A stretch of DNA of 64,000 nt from Pedobacter nyackensis (GTDB taxonomy: Bacteria > Bacteroidota > Bacteroidia > Sphingobacteriales > Sphingobacteriaceae): contig NZ_FWYB01000006.1 of the NCBI RefSeq assembly GCF_900176505.1, positions 1 through 64,000 of the forward strand, in the 5' to 3' direction. Every line of letters begins with the position of its first letter. The stretch's first letter is position 1. Below the pieces are notes generated by a model that did not search any database, was not told the origin of the DNA, and was given only the letters and a program-made list of their open reading frames with translations. The position numbers and the translations under genes were made by a program. This document shows positions 36,995 to 45,522 of this stretch, in pieces.

Positions 36995-38278
36995 TTAGTT
37001 AATTACTTTTTTAGATGTTATAAATTTTATACATACCCATGTGATTGGAACCAGCACTGCTGCCAGAACAAAAAAGGATACATAGCTTGTTTTTGTAATA
37101 ATTGGAACCGCCCAGGTAGTCAGCAATGTTCCAGCTACAGCGGCTGTACCGCCCATGCCGGCTACTGTACCTATATTTTTGCCATTGAAGTAATCACTCG
37201 GCAAGGTTTGGATGTTTCCGATAAGGAATTGGAATCCGAATAATGTGGTACCAATCAAAATCATCGCCAGTGTCGGTTTATCCTTAAGGTCATCAAGGTT
37301 GTAAACAATAGCTACCAACGAGATCAACATCACTACACAGCCAAATGCAATGGAATTTTTTCGCGCTTTTACTGCGTTTACACCACGTTTAACTTGCCAC
37401 GACGAATGGTATCCTCCAGCTAAACTACCTATGGCCGCGAAGAGATAAGGCAACCAGGTAAAAGCGCCAATTTGTTTAATATCGAACAGAAACTGTTCTT
37501 TTAAAAAGGTAGGAAGCCAGGTTACAAATAACCACCATACGGGGTCTATAAAAAACCTTCCCATAATGATACCCCAGGTATTCCTGAATTTTAGAAGTTC
37601 CTTCCAGGTTAATACTGGCGCAACCTCCACAGATGTATTGGTATCAGGATTGGTATCCAATATGTAATTACGCTCTTTCTCTGTAAGCCAGGGGTGTTTT
37701 TCAGGTGCAGCTTTATTAATTACCAACCATGGTATAACCCAAATAAGTCCTAATGCTGCAATCAAGACAAATGTCATTTTCCAGCCAAACGCAATGTAAA
37801 GCAATGCAATTATTGGGGCAGAGACGACTGAACCCAAGGAGGCACCTGCGCCAAAGATACCTTGTGCTATGGCTCTTTCTTTTGCTGGAAACCATTCTGC
37901 ATTACTTTTGGTCGCACCGGGCCAGTTACCTGCTTCAGAAAACCCAAGCAGGAACCTAAAGATGTTGAAGGACATTAACGACTGTGCCAATGAATGTAAC
38001 GCAATAGAAACACTCCATCCAATAATGGATATTGTCATCCCTAATCTGGTACCTACAGCATCCATCAGTTTACCTGTAAAGGTTTGTCCAAGGGCATAGG
38101 CAATCATAAAGAATGTTGTGATCAACGCCAGTGCACTTTTATTGTCTACATCTGCAATCCCAAACTCCTTATAGATATAAGGCCACATGATATTAATCGC
38201 ACTACGGTCTATATAATTGATCACGGTTGCAAAAGCAATCAGCGCAATAATATACCATCTTAATCCTTTTACTTTCAT
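36995..38278 (-). CDS. MFS transporter, hexuronate (ACS/ExuT) type
   Basis: The 427-residue protein has twelve predicted membrane segments and the typical anion:cation symporter start (NYIDRSAINIMWPYI, then GKLMDAVGTRLG and GFSEAGNWPGATKSNAEWFP). These features belong to the ExuT/hexuronate branch of the MFS. It most likely imports unsaturated uronate or DEH released by PL17 from the periplasm. Its ATG overlaps the esterase stop (ATGA), so the two are translationally coupled. Confidence 0.9.
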   Translation of the reverse strand: MKVKGLRWYIIALIAFATVINYIDRSAINIMWPYIYKEFGIADVDNKSALALITTFFMIAYALGQTFTGKLMDAVGTRLGMTISIIGWSVSIALHSLAQSLMSFNIFRFLLGFSEAGNWPGATKSNAEWFPAKERAIAQGIFGAGASLGSVVSAPIIALLYIAFGWKMTFVLIAALGLIWVIPWLVINKAAPEKHPWLTEKERNYILDTNPDTNTSVEVAPVLTWKELLKFRNTWGIIMGRFFIDPVWWLFVTWLPTFLKEQFLFDIKQIGAFTWLPYLFAAIGSLAGGYHSSWQVKRGVNAVKARKNSIAFGCVVMLISLVAIVYNLDDLKDKPTLAMILIGTTLFGFQFLIGNIQTLPSDYFNGKNIGTVAGMGGTAAVAGTLLTTWAVPIITKTSYVSFFVLAAVLVPITWVCIKFITSKKVIN

Positions 38279-39156
38279 AAACCAAGCCCCTTCAAGAATT
38301 CCATAATCTTAGCATTTACCATGCTGTTATCTTCAGAACTGAATTTACCATGCTGTCCGCCTTTAACGGTAATGAACTCATTTTTCACACCCATCTCATC
38401 TAATTTTGCTTTAAGGGCCACAGATTGCTCATAAGGGACTATTGGATCTGCATCACCATGTACAATAAATACGGGTGGACTGCTCTTTTTAATTTGGTAA
38501 AGGGGGGATACAGATTTGGCAAAATCTTTATCTTTTGCCTTGTCACCTAACCAGCTTGTTGCTGATTTACTTGTCTTTAGCGGCCCGTAACCCCAATCCC
38601 ATACATCAGTAATGCCATACTTGTCTATGATTGCTGCAACTTTAATATTTTCTGTGCCTTTGCAATTCGTATCAAAAATGTGGTTGTTCTCTAACAGGCC
38701 ACCCATTAAAGCCAGATGTCCGCCCGCAGAACCGCCCATAATCACAATTTTATTCACATCGATATTAAATTTTTTAGCATTTTTTATCAGGTAAATTAAA
38801 GCGCAACGGGTGTCTTCAACGGCCGCCGGAGCCGTAGCAACGCCTGTTAAACGATAAGCAATATTGGCTACTGCATAACCTCTTTTAAAGAAACCATTAA
38901 AACCTGTTTGAGATTCCTTGTTTCCTTTATTCCAGCCACCACCGTGAATATTTATCATGAGAGGACTGAGGTCGTTCTTGGCAGGAGGTAGGTATAAATC
39001 TAGTTTACCTTCCCAATTGTTTACTTGCGTATATACCAAATTGAGCTGTTCACTAAAACCTGCAGGGTAGGTAACTTTCTTTACTTGTGCCGAATCTTGG
39101 GCACTAAGGGTCTGGCCGGCTAGTAAAAGCCAGCAAATTAGCACTATCTTCTTCAT
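38275..39156 (-). CDS. secreted alpha/beta-hydrolase, acetyl-esterase-like
   Basis: The 293-residue protein has a signal peptide (ending LSAQ) and the BD-FAE/esterase-lipase fold: oxyanion motif HGGGWNKG, nucleophile elbow GGSAGG with S143, acid in HGDADPIVP and His in KGGQHGKF. It sits between KdgF and the transporter inside the alginate operon and has no role in the core DEH pathway. Removing O-acetyl groups from acetylated mannuronate, as found in alginates made by Pseudomonas and Azotobacter, would explain its presence. That substrate is an inference; the fold is confident. Confidence 0.85.
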   Translation of the reverse strand: MKKIVLICWLLLAGQTLSAQDSAQVKKVTYPAGFSEQLNLVYTQVNNWEGKLDLYLPPAKNDLSPLMINIHGGGWNKGNKESQTGFNGFFKRGYAVANIAYRLTGVATAPAAVEDTRCALIYLIKNAKKFNIDVNKIVIMGGSAGGHLALMGGLLENNHIFDTNCKGTENIKVAAIIDKYGITDVWDWGYGPLKTSKSATSWLGDKAKDKDFAKSVSPLYQIKKSSPPVFIVHGDADPIVPYEQSVALKAKLDEMGVKNEFITVKGGQHGKFSSEDNSMVNAKIMEFLKGLGL

Positions 39157-39174
39157 CTTATTTTATAGGATAAA

Positions 39175-39516
39175 TTAACTTTTCAAAAAATCTTCGCGGT
39201 GAGGAGAGAAGACATCAATAAGGATTCCGGGCTCTATACACACGCAACCATGCCAAACATGAGGAGGTGCGTAAAAGCCATCGCCTTTTTTAATAATCTT
39301 CTTTTTGTCACCAATAGTCATTTCAAATATGCCACTTTCAACATAGGTAACTTGTGAATGATGATGCTCATGCAGCACCCCCACAGCTTCCGCCTCAAAT
39401 TTTGCCTTTACCAGCATGATCTGGTCGTCATAGCCGTATATCTGCCTATTTATCCCGTTACCCAAATCTTCCCAGGGCGTTTCTTCATCTATTTGAAATA
39501 AGTTAGTCTGTAACAT
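39175..39516 (-). CDS. kdgF: KdgF-type cupin, unsaturated uronate ring-opening enzyme
   Basis: The 113-residue cytosolic single-domain cupin has the metal site HEHHHSQ (H49, H51, Q55) and H89 in PPHVWH, matching the cupin motifs HxH-x3-Q and PxxxxH. D101, F103 and R107 lie where KdgF proteins have their active-site residues. KdgF converts the 4,5-unsaturated monouronate from lyase reactions to the linear keto form (DEH), a step once thought to be only spontaneous. It is 6 bases from the PL17 gene, whose product makes that monouronate. Confidence 0.9.
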   Translation of the reverse strand: MLQTNLFQIDEETPWEDLGNGINRQIYGYDDQIMLVKAKFEAEAVGVLHEHHHSQVTYVESGIFEMTIGDKKKIIKKGDGFYAPPHVWHGCVCIEPGILIDVFSPHREDFLKS

Positions 39517-39522
39517 GATAAA

Positions 39523-41664
39523 TTAATTAAGTTTTATAAAGTTTTCTTTGTTCTGATAATTGATTTGGTAGGTATAAACCTTTTGCTTCACCTTAAATGA
39601 AAGCGTAACCTGTTTTTTGTCACTGCTTATTATCCGTAAGTCGCTCAGGGCACTGGATGCCCCGGTAGTAGTTTCACTAACTGTATTGGTACGACCATGC
39701 GTTTCTATAATATTAAAGAACGTTTGATTATTTGATTTTGGAGCCGATAACATAAAGGCTTTACTTTCAACCAAGCTCATATCCGGGTCGTTCGCACCAA
39801 GAGACAATACCTTTAAATTAACTTCATTATCAGTTGCAAAATGAATGGTATAAAAGCGTTTGTTATTTAATATGCTTAGATAACCTGCTTTTTCTTTAAC
39901 CAGCTGTTCTGCATTTAGCCAAATATGCTGGTAACCATAATTTTCACCAAGTGGTTTAAGTTGATCGGTAAAGCCGCTTATTTTTAAAGAAGCATCTACA
40001 ATATGGCCTTTATACCAAAAAGGAAGATCATATTGATGTGGTTTTTCCGACAAGGCCTGAAATACATCTATAACCAATGGCTTTTTTAACTCAGCCACTT
40101 TAAGCAAGGCAGTAGTTCTTATCATTTCTACACCAGGATACGCATTTCGCTCGGCTGCGCTAACAACCTGCAGGTTATTGTCACTTTTGAAATACAGTAC
40201 TTCAGGATAGCTTTTTTGTGCCACATCCGAGTTGCCTTTATGATGTGAGGTTTGATCAACTACTAAAGTATTATGCGCTACCGTTTGTTTGGCCCAGGAT
40301 TTATTCTCAGGTAAATAATCACCACCTTTTTTAGATTCTATATTTATAAATCTGGCTGAGCCGTAATCGGGTAATATCTCTACACCATTATCATAGTACA
40401 GCAGGTTAAGGCGATCAAAGTGTCCGTGTCCCATCCCTTGAGATGCGGCTTTTATCAGTAAAACCTGTTGATCTTCATTACTGCCGTATCTCAATATACC
40501 TAAACCTCCTTCCTTACCATTAGCGCCGTCTTTGATCAATTGAGGGCGGTAAGAAAAAGGCGTGGCCATACCAGCATACAAATCGGCCGCCACTTTCAAA
40601 CCTGCATCGGATACAACAACCTCGGCTTGTCTTTCCGCAACACTTAGCAAATCTGGTAAAGGTTTAATATCTGCATAGGCGATATCTACACCATAAACCA
40701 GTTCAGGAGTTTCATAAGTCTTACTTTTTATTGCATCATTAATAGGGAAGAAAGTACCATCAGTGTAAGTGAGCTGTAAAGAAGTGTTGATCGCTTTGGC
40801 CAGTAATTGGTTTCGGTATTCAAAAATCTTCAACTCCGGCTGAAAGTTATTGATGGCTTTAGCAAAAATAATAAACGGGAGCAAGGCATATCTTTGATAA
40901 TATGGCCCCTCAGTATAGTATCCATCAGGAGAGAACAATTGATCTATTTGTGCAAGATAACCGGTTTTACCATCTTTTGCTGAGCCTTTTATTGCCATTT
41001 GTACATATTCAGGTTTGTTAAGTACATACCCAGTCATACCTACAGCAGCAATATCCCATGTGCCATGATTATGTATTTTATCAAAGGTCTCTTTACAATC
41101 TACAGTAAAGAATTTAAGCATGGGCTCAAATAAGCCCGCATTAATAATTTCTCTGTTTTTTGGAGAAATGGCTTCGTAAACCATATCATAGCCTTGTATG
41201 GTATAAACCTGCCACACGAAATCATTCAGACTTTGCCAGAAGATTTTACCAGCCTGATGATTTTCTTTTCTTTTAGGATGTAATGGCCATTTATTATAAT
41301 CCGCAGCATACTTCAACAACATGCTTTCTACATAAGTGGCATATTTCTTATCACCGGAAATTTGATAAGCTACACCACAATTAAGCATATTGGTGTAGTT
41401 CTTTTTATGTTGTTCGTGCGTAGCACCACCGCCGGCATCTTTAGGTGTTGGTACATTAACAGATTCTACCAGAGCTTTGTCCGCATCAGCTTTTACCTTC
41501 TGATAAGATTTTTTCAGTAGTGGATAGGTATCCGTTCCCTTTCTTACCGCTTCAATATTTTTCTTGGTCAGCATAATACCCGGATGTTCCTGCGCTGATA
41601 TGCGTAGGGCAAACATTAGGCAAAACATAGCCATTACCAACTTTTTTAAGTAGTTCATATTCAT
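39523..41664 (-). CDS. PL17 family oligoalginate lyase
   Basis: The 713-residue protein has a signal peptide (about residues 1-25, ending ISAQ), an alpha/alpha-toroid domain (about 30-370) and a heparinase II/III beta-sandwich domain (about 390-700, with GHGHFDRLNLLYYDNG). The active-site residues N199 and H200 (HNHGTWD) and Y256 (GPYYQRYA) keep the spacing of Alg17c (N201, H202, Y258). PL17 enzymes release unsaturated monouronate exolytically from oligoalginate and prefer M residues. It acts in the periplasm on what SusCD imports. It is 30 bases after the GntR gene and belongs to the same transcript. Confidence 0.95.
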   Translation of the reverse strand: MNMNYLKKLVMAMFCLMFALRISAQEHPGIMLTKKNIEAVRKGTDTYPLLKKSYQKVKADADKALVESVNVPTPKDAGGGATHEQHKKNYTNMLNCGVAYQISGDKKYATYVESMLLKYAADYNKWPLHPKRKENHQAGKIFWQSLNDFVWQVYTIQGYDMVYEAISPKNREIINAGLFEPMLKFFTVDCKETFDKIHNHGTWDIAAVGMTGYVLNKPEYVQMAIKGSAKDGKTGYLAQIDQLFSPDGYYTEGPYYQRYALLPFIIFAKAINNFQPELKIFEYRNQLLAKAINTSLQLTYTDGTFFPINDAIKSKTYETPELVYGVDIAYADIKPLPDLLSVAERQAEVVVSDAGLKVAADLYAGMATPFSYRPQLIKDGANGKEGGLGILRYGSNEDQQVLLIKAASQGMGHGHFDRLNLLYYDNGVEILPDYGSARFINIESKKGGDYLPENKSWAKQTVAHNTLVVDQTSHHKGNSDVAQKSYPEVLYFKSDNNLQVVSAAERNAYPGVEMIRTTALLKVAELKKPLVIDVFQALSEKPHQYDLPFWYKGHIVDASLKISGFTDQLKPLGENYGYQHIWLNAEQLVKEKAGYLSILNNKRFYTIHFATDNEVNLKVLSLGANDPDMSLVESKAFMLSAPKSNNQTFFNIIETHGRTNTVSETTTGASSALSDLRIISSDKKQVTLSFKVKQKVYTYQINYQNKENFIKLN

Positions 41665-41694
41665 TTTAAAGAAATGGGAGCGGTTTACGTCTAG

Positions 41695-42432
41695 TTAGTT
41701 GTCATTAATAATATTTTGTGCGGAATATCCTGCTTTACTAATCTGAAACATATCGTTAAGATGTGCAGCTACTGCATTCTCTGCCGCATCTATATCCTGA
41801 TTTTCTATAGCCTGGAATATGTTTCTATGCTCTTCGATAGCTAGCTTACCACGATTAGCTCCACAGATTTTGCTCTCTACAATGCTTTTAATCAAATCAG
41901 GTATTAAAATAAGGATCATAGACTCGATAACTGAGTTCTTGGTAGCTCTGGCAATTGCGATATGAAAAAGCATATCTTCTTCAATTGCATCCTGATTACT
42001 GTTGGCTTTGTTTTCGTAATCAATCATAGCTTCTTTTAGTTTCATCAGATCTTGCTCTGTTCTTCTTTCTGCTGCCAGTTTCACCGCATCCAGTTCTAAA
42101 TAATACCTGGCTTCTAAAAGTGCATTGAAATCTTCCTTATTAAACTTGATGATATCAGTAATGATATTGTCTAATACTTTAATGCTTAATCCCGCAACAT
42201 AGGTTCCGCTTTGTGGATTGGTTCTGAGTAAACCATAAAATTCAAGTTTTAGAATTGCCTCACGAACATAACTTCGGCCGACCCCAAATTTTTCAGCCAA
42301 TATCCTTTCTGCAGGCAATCTATCGCCTGGTTGTAACTGCCCACTGGTAATGAGTTGTTTTAGCTGTCCAATTATCTTATCAACCGGTGATTCAAGTTCA
42401 ATAGACTTGATGGTTTCTATAAATGATTTCAT
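41695..42432 (-). CDS. GntR/FadR-family regulator of the alginate locus
   Basis: The start at 42432 (MKSFIETIKSIE) is chosen; the frame extends upstream but would place 37 non-family residues over the promoter and operators. The 245-residue protein has a GntR winged-helix domain (about residues 16-80, GDRLPAERILAEKFGVGRSYVREAI) and a C-terminal FCD domain (about 95-230) with the His-rich metal/ligand site (FHIAIA, EEHRNIF, AAHLNDM). FCD regulators usually repress catabolic genes and release DNA on binding a pathway sugar acid. Two palindromes in its own promoter indicate autoregulation. KDG or DEH would be a likely effector. Confidence 0.9.
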   Translation of the reverse strand: MKSFIETIKSIELESPVDKIIGQLKQLITSGQLQPGDRLPAERILAEKFGVGRSYVREAILKLEFYGLLRTNPQSGTYVAGLSIKVLDNIITDIIKFNKEDFNALLEARYYLELDAVKLAAERRTEQDLMKLKEAMIDYENKANSNQDAIEEDMLFHIAIARATKNSVIESMILILIPDLIKSIVESKICGANRGKLAIEEHRNIFQAIENQDIDAAENAVAAHLNDMFQISKAGYSAQNIINDN

Positions 42433-42441
42433 ACTGTATAT

Positions 42442-42469
42442 TTGGTCTACCAATTTATTGGTTAACCAA
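42442..42469. promoter_or_regulatory. two tandem TTGGTnnACCAA operators
   Basis: Two perfect palindromes, TTGGTCTACCAA (42442-42453) and TTGGTTAACCAA (42458-42469), have centres 16 bases apart, about 1.5 helical turns. They lie 10-37 bases before the regulator ATG. The form equals the core of FadR-family boxes such as the ExuR/UxuR box of enterobacteria. The second site overlaps the -7 box, so binding should block transcription. Confidence 0.75.
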
Positions 42470-42495
42470 ATATATGTATTAAAATGAATAATCAA
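42467..42495 (-). promoter_or_regulatory. promoter of the GntR-PL17-kdgF-esterase-MFS-SDR operon
   Basis: On the minus strand TTG (42495-42493), an 18-base spacer and TATATTTG (42474-42467) form a Bacteroidota-type -33/-7 promoter. The -7 box shares three bases with the second operator palindrome. Confidence 0.6.
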
Positions 42496-42577
42496 AAAGA
42501 ATTTAATAAAATATGAATGCCTGCTCTCAAAGTGTCCCGGCATTGTGCTAACACACTTGTTCTGCTTGATTTATTAA

Positions 42578-42665
42578 GTAAAATTAGCCTTTTCTGAAAG
42601 AGCCTTAGCCTTCTTCGCTTCTTCAGCGAAGTAATGCAGCTCTTGAAGAGAACGGCTAATTTTAC
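42578..42665. repeat. 88-base nested inverted repeat
   Basis: The outer arms are a perfect 12-bp inverted repeat, GTAAAATTAGCC (42578-42589) and GGCTAATTTTAC (42654-42665). Inside are TTCT/AGAA, AAGAGC/GCTCTT and a perfect 7-bp hairpin CTTCGCT/AGCGAAG (42613-42619 and 42625-42631) with a 5-base loop. The whole lies between the divergent GntR and MFS genes, upstream of both predicted transcription starts, so it is probably a DNA-level element and not a leader RNA. Confidence 0.75.
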
Positions 42666-42673
42666 TACCTTTG
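42643..42673 (+). promoter_or_regulatory. promoter of the MFS gene at 42704
   Basis: TTG (42643-42645), a 20-base spacer and TACCTTTG (42666-42673) match the Bacteroidota consensus. The -33 element lies inside the right arm of the nested inverted repeat. The predicted leader is about 24 bases. Confidence 0.65.
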
Positions 42674-42703
42674 CAGTATTCTACTCCCGTTACCCTTCTA
42701 TAA

Positions 42704-43894
42704 ATGCATCAATCTTCTAATTCTATCTATACCTTACAATTTGGACTTGTTTGTTTAAGCTCATTTCTTTTCTCGGCCAGTTTTAACATGCTTATCCCTG
42801 AATTACCAGCTTACTTAACAGCAATGGGAGGGGCAGAGTACAAAGGACTTATTATCGCTCTTTTTACCCTTACAGCTGGAATATCAAGGCCATTTAGCGG
42901 CAAATTAACCGATACGATTGGGAGAGTACCTGTTATGGCGGTAGGCTCGCTGGTTTGTTTTGTTTGTGGATTTCTTTACCCTCTATTAACAACTGTAGTG
43001 GGTTTCCTTTTTTTAAGGTTGATACATGGATTTTCTACAGGCTTTAAGCCAACCGCTACAGCCGCCTATGTAGCAGATTTAGTTCCAGCAGGAAAATGGG
43101 GTGAAGCAATGGGTATTCACGGCATTTGCTTCAGTACCGGGCTCGCCATAGGACCAGCAATTGGGAGCACCATTACCGATCATTTCAGTATAAACATTCT
43201 TTTTTACTGCTCATCATTATTCGCACTGTTGTCCATCGTTATTTTGGCTAACATGAAAGAAACACTTCCCGATAAACAAAAATTCAACCGCAGCCATTTA
43301 AAAATCGACAAAAAAGACATCATCGAATGGCGTGTTATGCCAGCTGTTATCATTATATTTTTAAGCTATATAAGCTATGGCGCTATACTTACTGTTATTT
43401 CTGATTGGAGTGCTCACCTCGGAACTTCCAACAAAGGTTTGTTCTTTATGGTATTTACACTTACCTCTCTACTGATTCGTTTTGTTGCCGGAAAGGCATC
43501 CGACCGCCATGGCAGAACAGTCATTTTAAGAATATCACTTGGGCTATTGGCCGCATCTATGTTGTGGATTGCGCTGGCCAATTCATCTCTACAATTGATG
43601 CTTGCTTCGGCTTTGTATGGTATTGCAACCGGTATGCTTTCACCAACTGTCACCGCATGGACGGTCGACCTGAGTAACCCTGCACAGAGAGGGAAGGCCA
43701 TGGCAACGATGTATATTGCACTTGAAGCTGGAATTGGACTTGGCGCATTATTGGCTGGATGGTTATTTATCGACGACATCAGAATGATTCCCGTTACTTT
43801 TTACTATTGTACCGGAATCACTTTACTGGCACTTGCGTACCTGCAGCTTCTTTATCGGCCTAAATCCAGCTTAAATACAGAGGAAAAAGCCTAG
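42704..43894 (+). CDS. MFS transporter, drug/metabolite exporter type
   Basis: The 396-residue protein has twelve predicted membrane segments and the DHA1-like motifs GKLTDTIGRVPVM (motif A, loop 2-3) and GKASDRHGRTVI (repeat in loop 8-9). These are typical of proton-driven efflux pumps rather than sugar-acid importers. It is divergent from the alginate regulator and has its own promoter, so it is probably not part of the alginate pathway, although the shared intergenic region leaves room for co-regulation. The substrate is unknown. Confidence 0.85.
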   Translation: MHQSSNSIYTLQFGLVCLSSFLFSASFNMLIPELPAYLTAMGGAEYKGLIIALFTLTAGISRPFSGKLTDTIGRVPVMAVGSLVCFVCGFLYPLLTTVVGFLFLRLIHGFSTGFKPTATAAYVADLVPAGKWGEAMGIHGICFSTGLAIGPAIGSTITDHFSINILFYCSSLFALLSIVILANMKETLPDKQKFNRSHLKIDKKDIIEWRVMPAVIIIFLSYISYGAILTVISDWSAHLGTSNKGLFFMVFTLTSLLIRFVAGKASDRHGRTVILRISLGLLAASMLWIALANSSLQLMLASALYGIATGMLSPTVTAWTVDLSNPAQRGKAMATMYIALEAGIGLGALLAGWLFIDDIRMIPVTFYYCTGITLLALAYLQLLYRPKSSLNTEEKA

Positions 43895-44072
43895 TTAGTG
43901 TAAAAAGTACAATAATATTTATCAACATTTTTTAAGCTAAAAATAGTCTTAAAACACAAATAAACGTACATTATTCACATCCAGGTTCTCAAATCTAACA
44001 AAATCATTGTTTGAAAAATCTTTTCAGATTAGATGATTTTATTACATTAGTTTAATAAACCAACCACACAAT

Positions 44073-45506
44073 ATGGAATTAAACTTTTTCAAGTTCAAAA
44101 CAACTGTTTTTTTATGTTTGTTTGGAACAACACTGGTATCTGCACAGCAGATAACCGATCAACCGGGGATTAGTCTCAATGATTTCTCCTCGTTTAAAGC
44201 CCCTGGCAAAAGCTGGTCATTGGCTAACAGCGTTATAGCTAACCCTAATATAGAGGGTGAATTGAATGCAGTCACGGGTTCTGGAATTCTTGTCAATAAA
44301 CCTAGTAAGAAAAACCAGGGCTTCGATTTGTTTACTGCTGCTTCGCATGGCAATATGATTCTTGAACTCGATTATCTTATGGCTAAAGGGGCAAATTCAG
44401 GAGTTTACCTTCAGAGTAATTATGAAATTCAGTTATTTGACTCATGGGGAAAGAAAAAGTCTGTCTCATCTGATAATGGCGGGATCTATGAACGCTGGGA
44501 TGATTCAAAACCAGTTGGCAACCAAGGTTTTGGTGGCTACGCGCCACGTCAAAATGCAAGTAAAGCCCCCGGGTTATGGCAACACTTAAAAATTGCATTT
44601 CAGGCACCACAGTTTGATGCTGCTGGGAACAAAGTTGCCAATGCAAGAATACTAACAGCAGAATTGAATGGCGTATTGATCCACGATAATGTGGAATTGT
44701 TTGGACCAACCAGAGGAGGCAATGGGAAGGAAGTTGCATTGGGACCATTGCGTTTACAGGGTGATCATGGTGCTGTAGCTTTCAGGAATATTAAAATAGC
44801 TAAGCTACCTTCTGATATGCTAAATGGTAAGAAAAGTGATGGGGGACCAGACCCAATTTATATAGACGCTACTTCAAATACGATGATCCGCAGCTTTGTT
44901 GATTTTGCGCCTAGGCAACGCGCTGTACATGCCATATCTGTTGGTAGTCAGAAGGACGTACATTACAGTTATGACCTGGACAACGGCTTATTGCTACAAG
45001 GATGGCATGGTGAATTTATAGATGCAACCCCAATGTGGGATGGCAGGGGGAATGGCACGTCTAAAGCGCGTGGAGCAATAACACCGTTTAGTGCTAAACA
45101 AAGACCTGCATTAGCGCAGTTAAGCAACCTTCAGGCCGCATGGCCAGCGGATAGTACTGGTACGGGATTCCGCACAAAAGGTTATGTAATGGATGATAAA
45201 GACATGCCTGAATTCAAGTACAACATCTATGGCACCCAGGTTACTGATGCTATAAAACCATTAGATAGTGGCAAAGGTCTGAGCAGAACAATTACTATAG
45301 ATAAACCAGTATCGGGTTTATATGTTTTGTTAGCCAATGCAAACGCTATTCAAGAATTAGCTAAAGGCCTTTATCTTATTGATGGGCAAGCGTACTATCT
45401 AGAACTTGATGAAATAGCAGATAAGCCAATTATTAGGGATGTTGATGGTAGAAAAGAATTTATCATTCTGCTTGGCAGCAAGTTAAAATATTTTATTTCA
45501 TTCTAA
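44073..45506 (+). CDS. secreted DUF1080 (3-keto-disaccharide hydrolase) family protein
   Basis: The 477-residue protein has a signal peptide (ending VSAQ) and an N-terminal DUF1080 jelly-roll (about residues 40-245) with the family features ILELDYLMAKGANSGVYLQ, YEIQLFDSWG and a catalytic-face acidic loop GGIYERWD. The C-terminal part (about 255-477) is unassigned. DUF1080 proteins hydrolyse 3-keto-glycosides. It heads a three-gene plus-strand group with a propeller-cytochrome c protein (16 bases away) and a sodium:solute symporter, pointing to oxidation, cleavage and uptake of a glycoside. Confidence 0.85.
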   Translation: MELNFFKFKTTVFLCLFGTTLVSAQQITDQPGISLNDFSSFKAPGKSWSLANSVIANPNIEGELNAVTGSGILVNKPSKKNQGFDLFTAASHGNMILELDYLMAKGANSGVYLQSNYEIQLFDSWGKKKSVSSDNGGIYERWDDSKPVGNQGFGGYAPRQNASKAPGLWQHLKIAFQAPQFDAAGNKVANARILTAELNGVLIHDNVELFGPTRGGNGKEVALGPLRLQGDHGAVAFRNIKIAKLPSDMLNGKKSDGGPDPIYIDATSNTMIRSFVDFAPRQRAVHAISVGSQKDVHYSYDLDNGLLLQGWHGEFIDATPMWDGRGNGTSKARGAITPFSAKQRPALAQLSNLQAAWPADSTGTGFRTKGYVMDDKDMPEFKYNIYGTQVTDAIKPLDSGKGLSRTITIDKPVSGLYVLLANANAIQELAKGLYLIDGQAYYLELDEIADKPIIRDVDGRKEFIILLGSKLKYFISF

Positions 45507-45522
45507 TTCGATTTAGTACAAT

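Noticed and set aside
42433..42543. N-terminal extension of the GntR regulator by 37 codons
   Set aside because: It would translate across the -7 box and both operators, and the extra residues do not resemble any GntR protein; the ATG at 42432 is used.
42578..42665. Nested inverted repeat as an ordinary terminator
   Set aside because: No gene runs into it from either side; both flanking genes are transcribed away from it.
43414..43779. 121-codon open frame on the minus strand inside the MFS gene at 42704
   Set aside because: Antisense to conserved membrane segments, with no promoter or recognisable domain.
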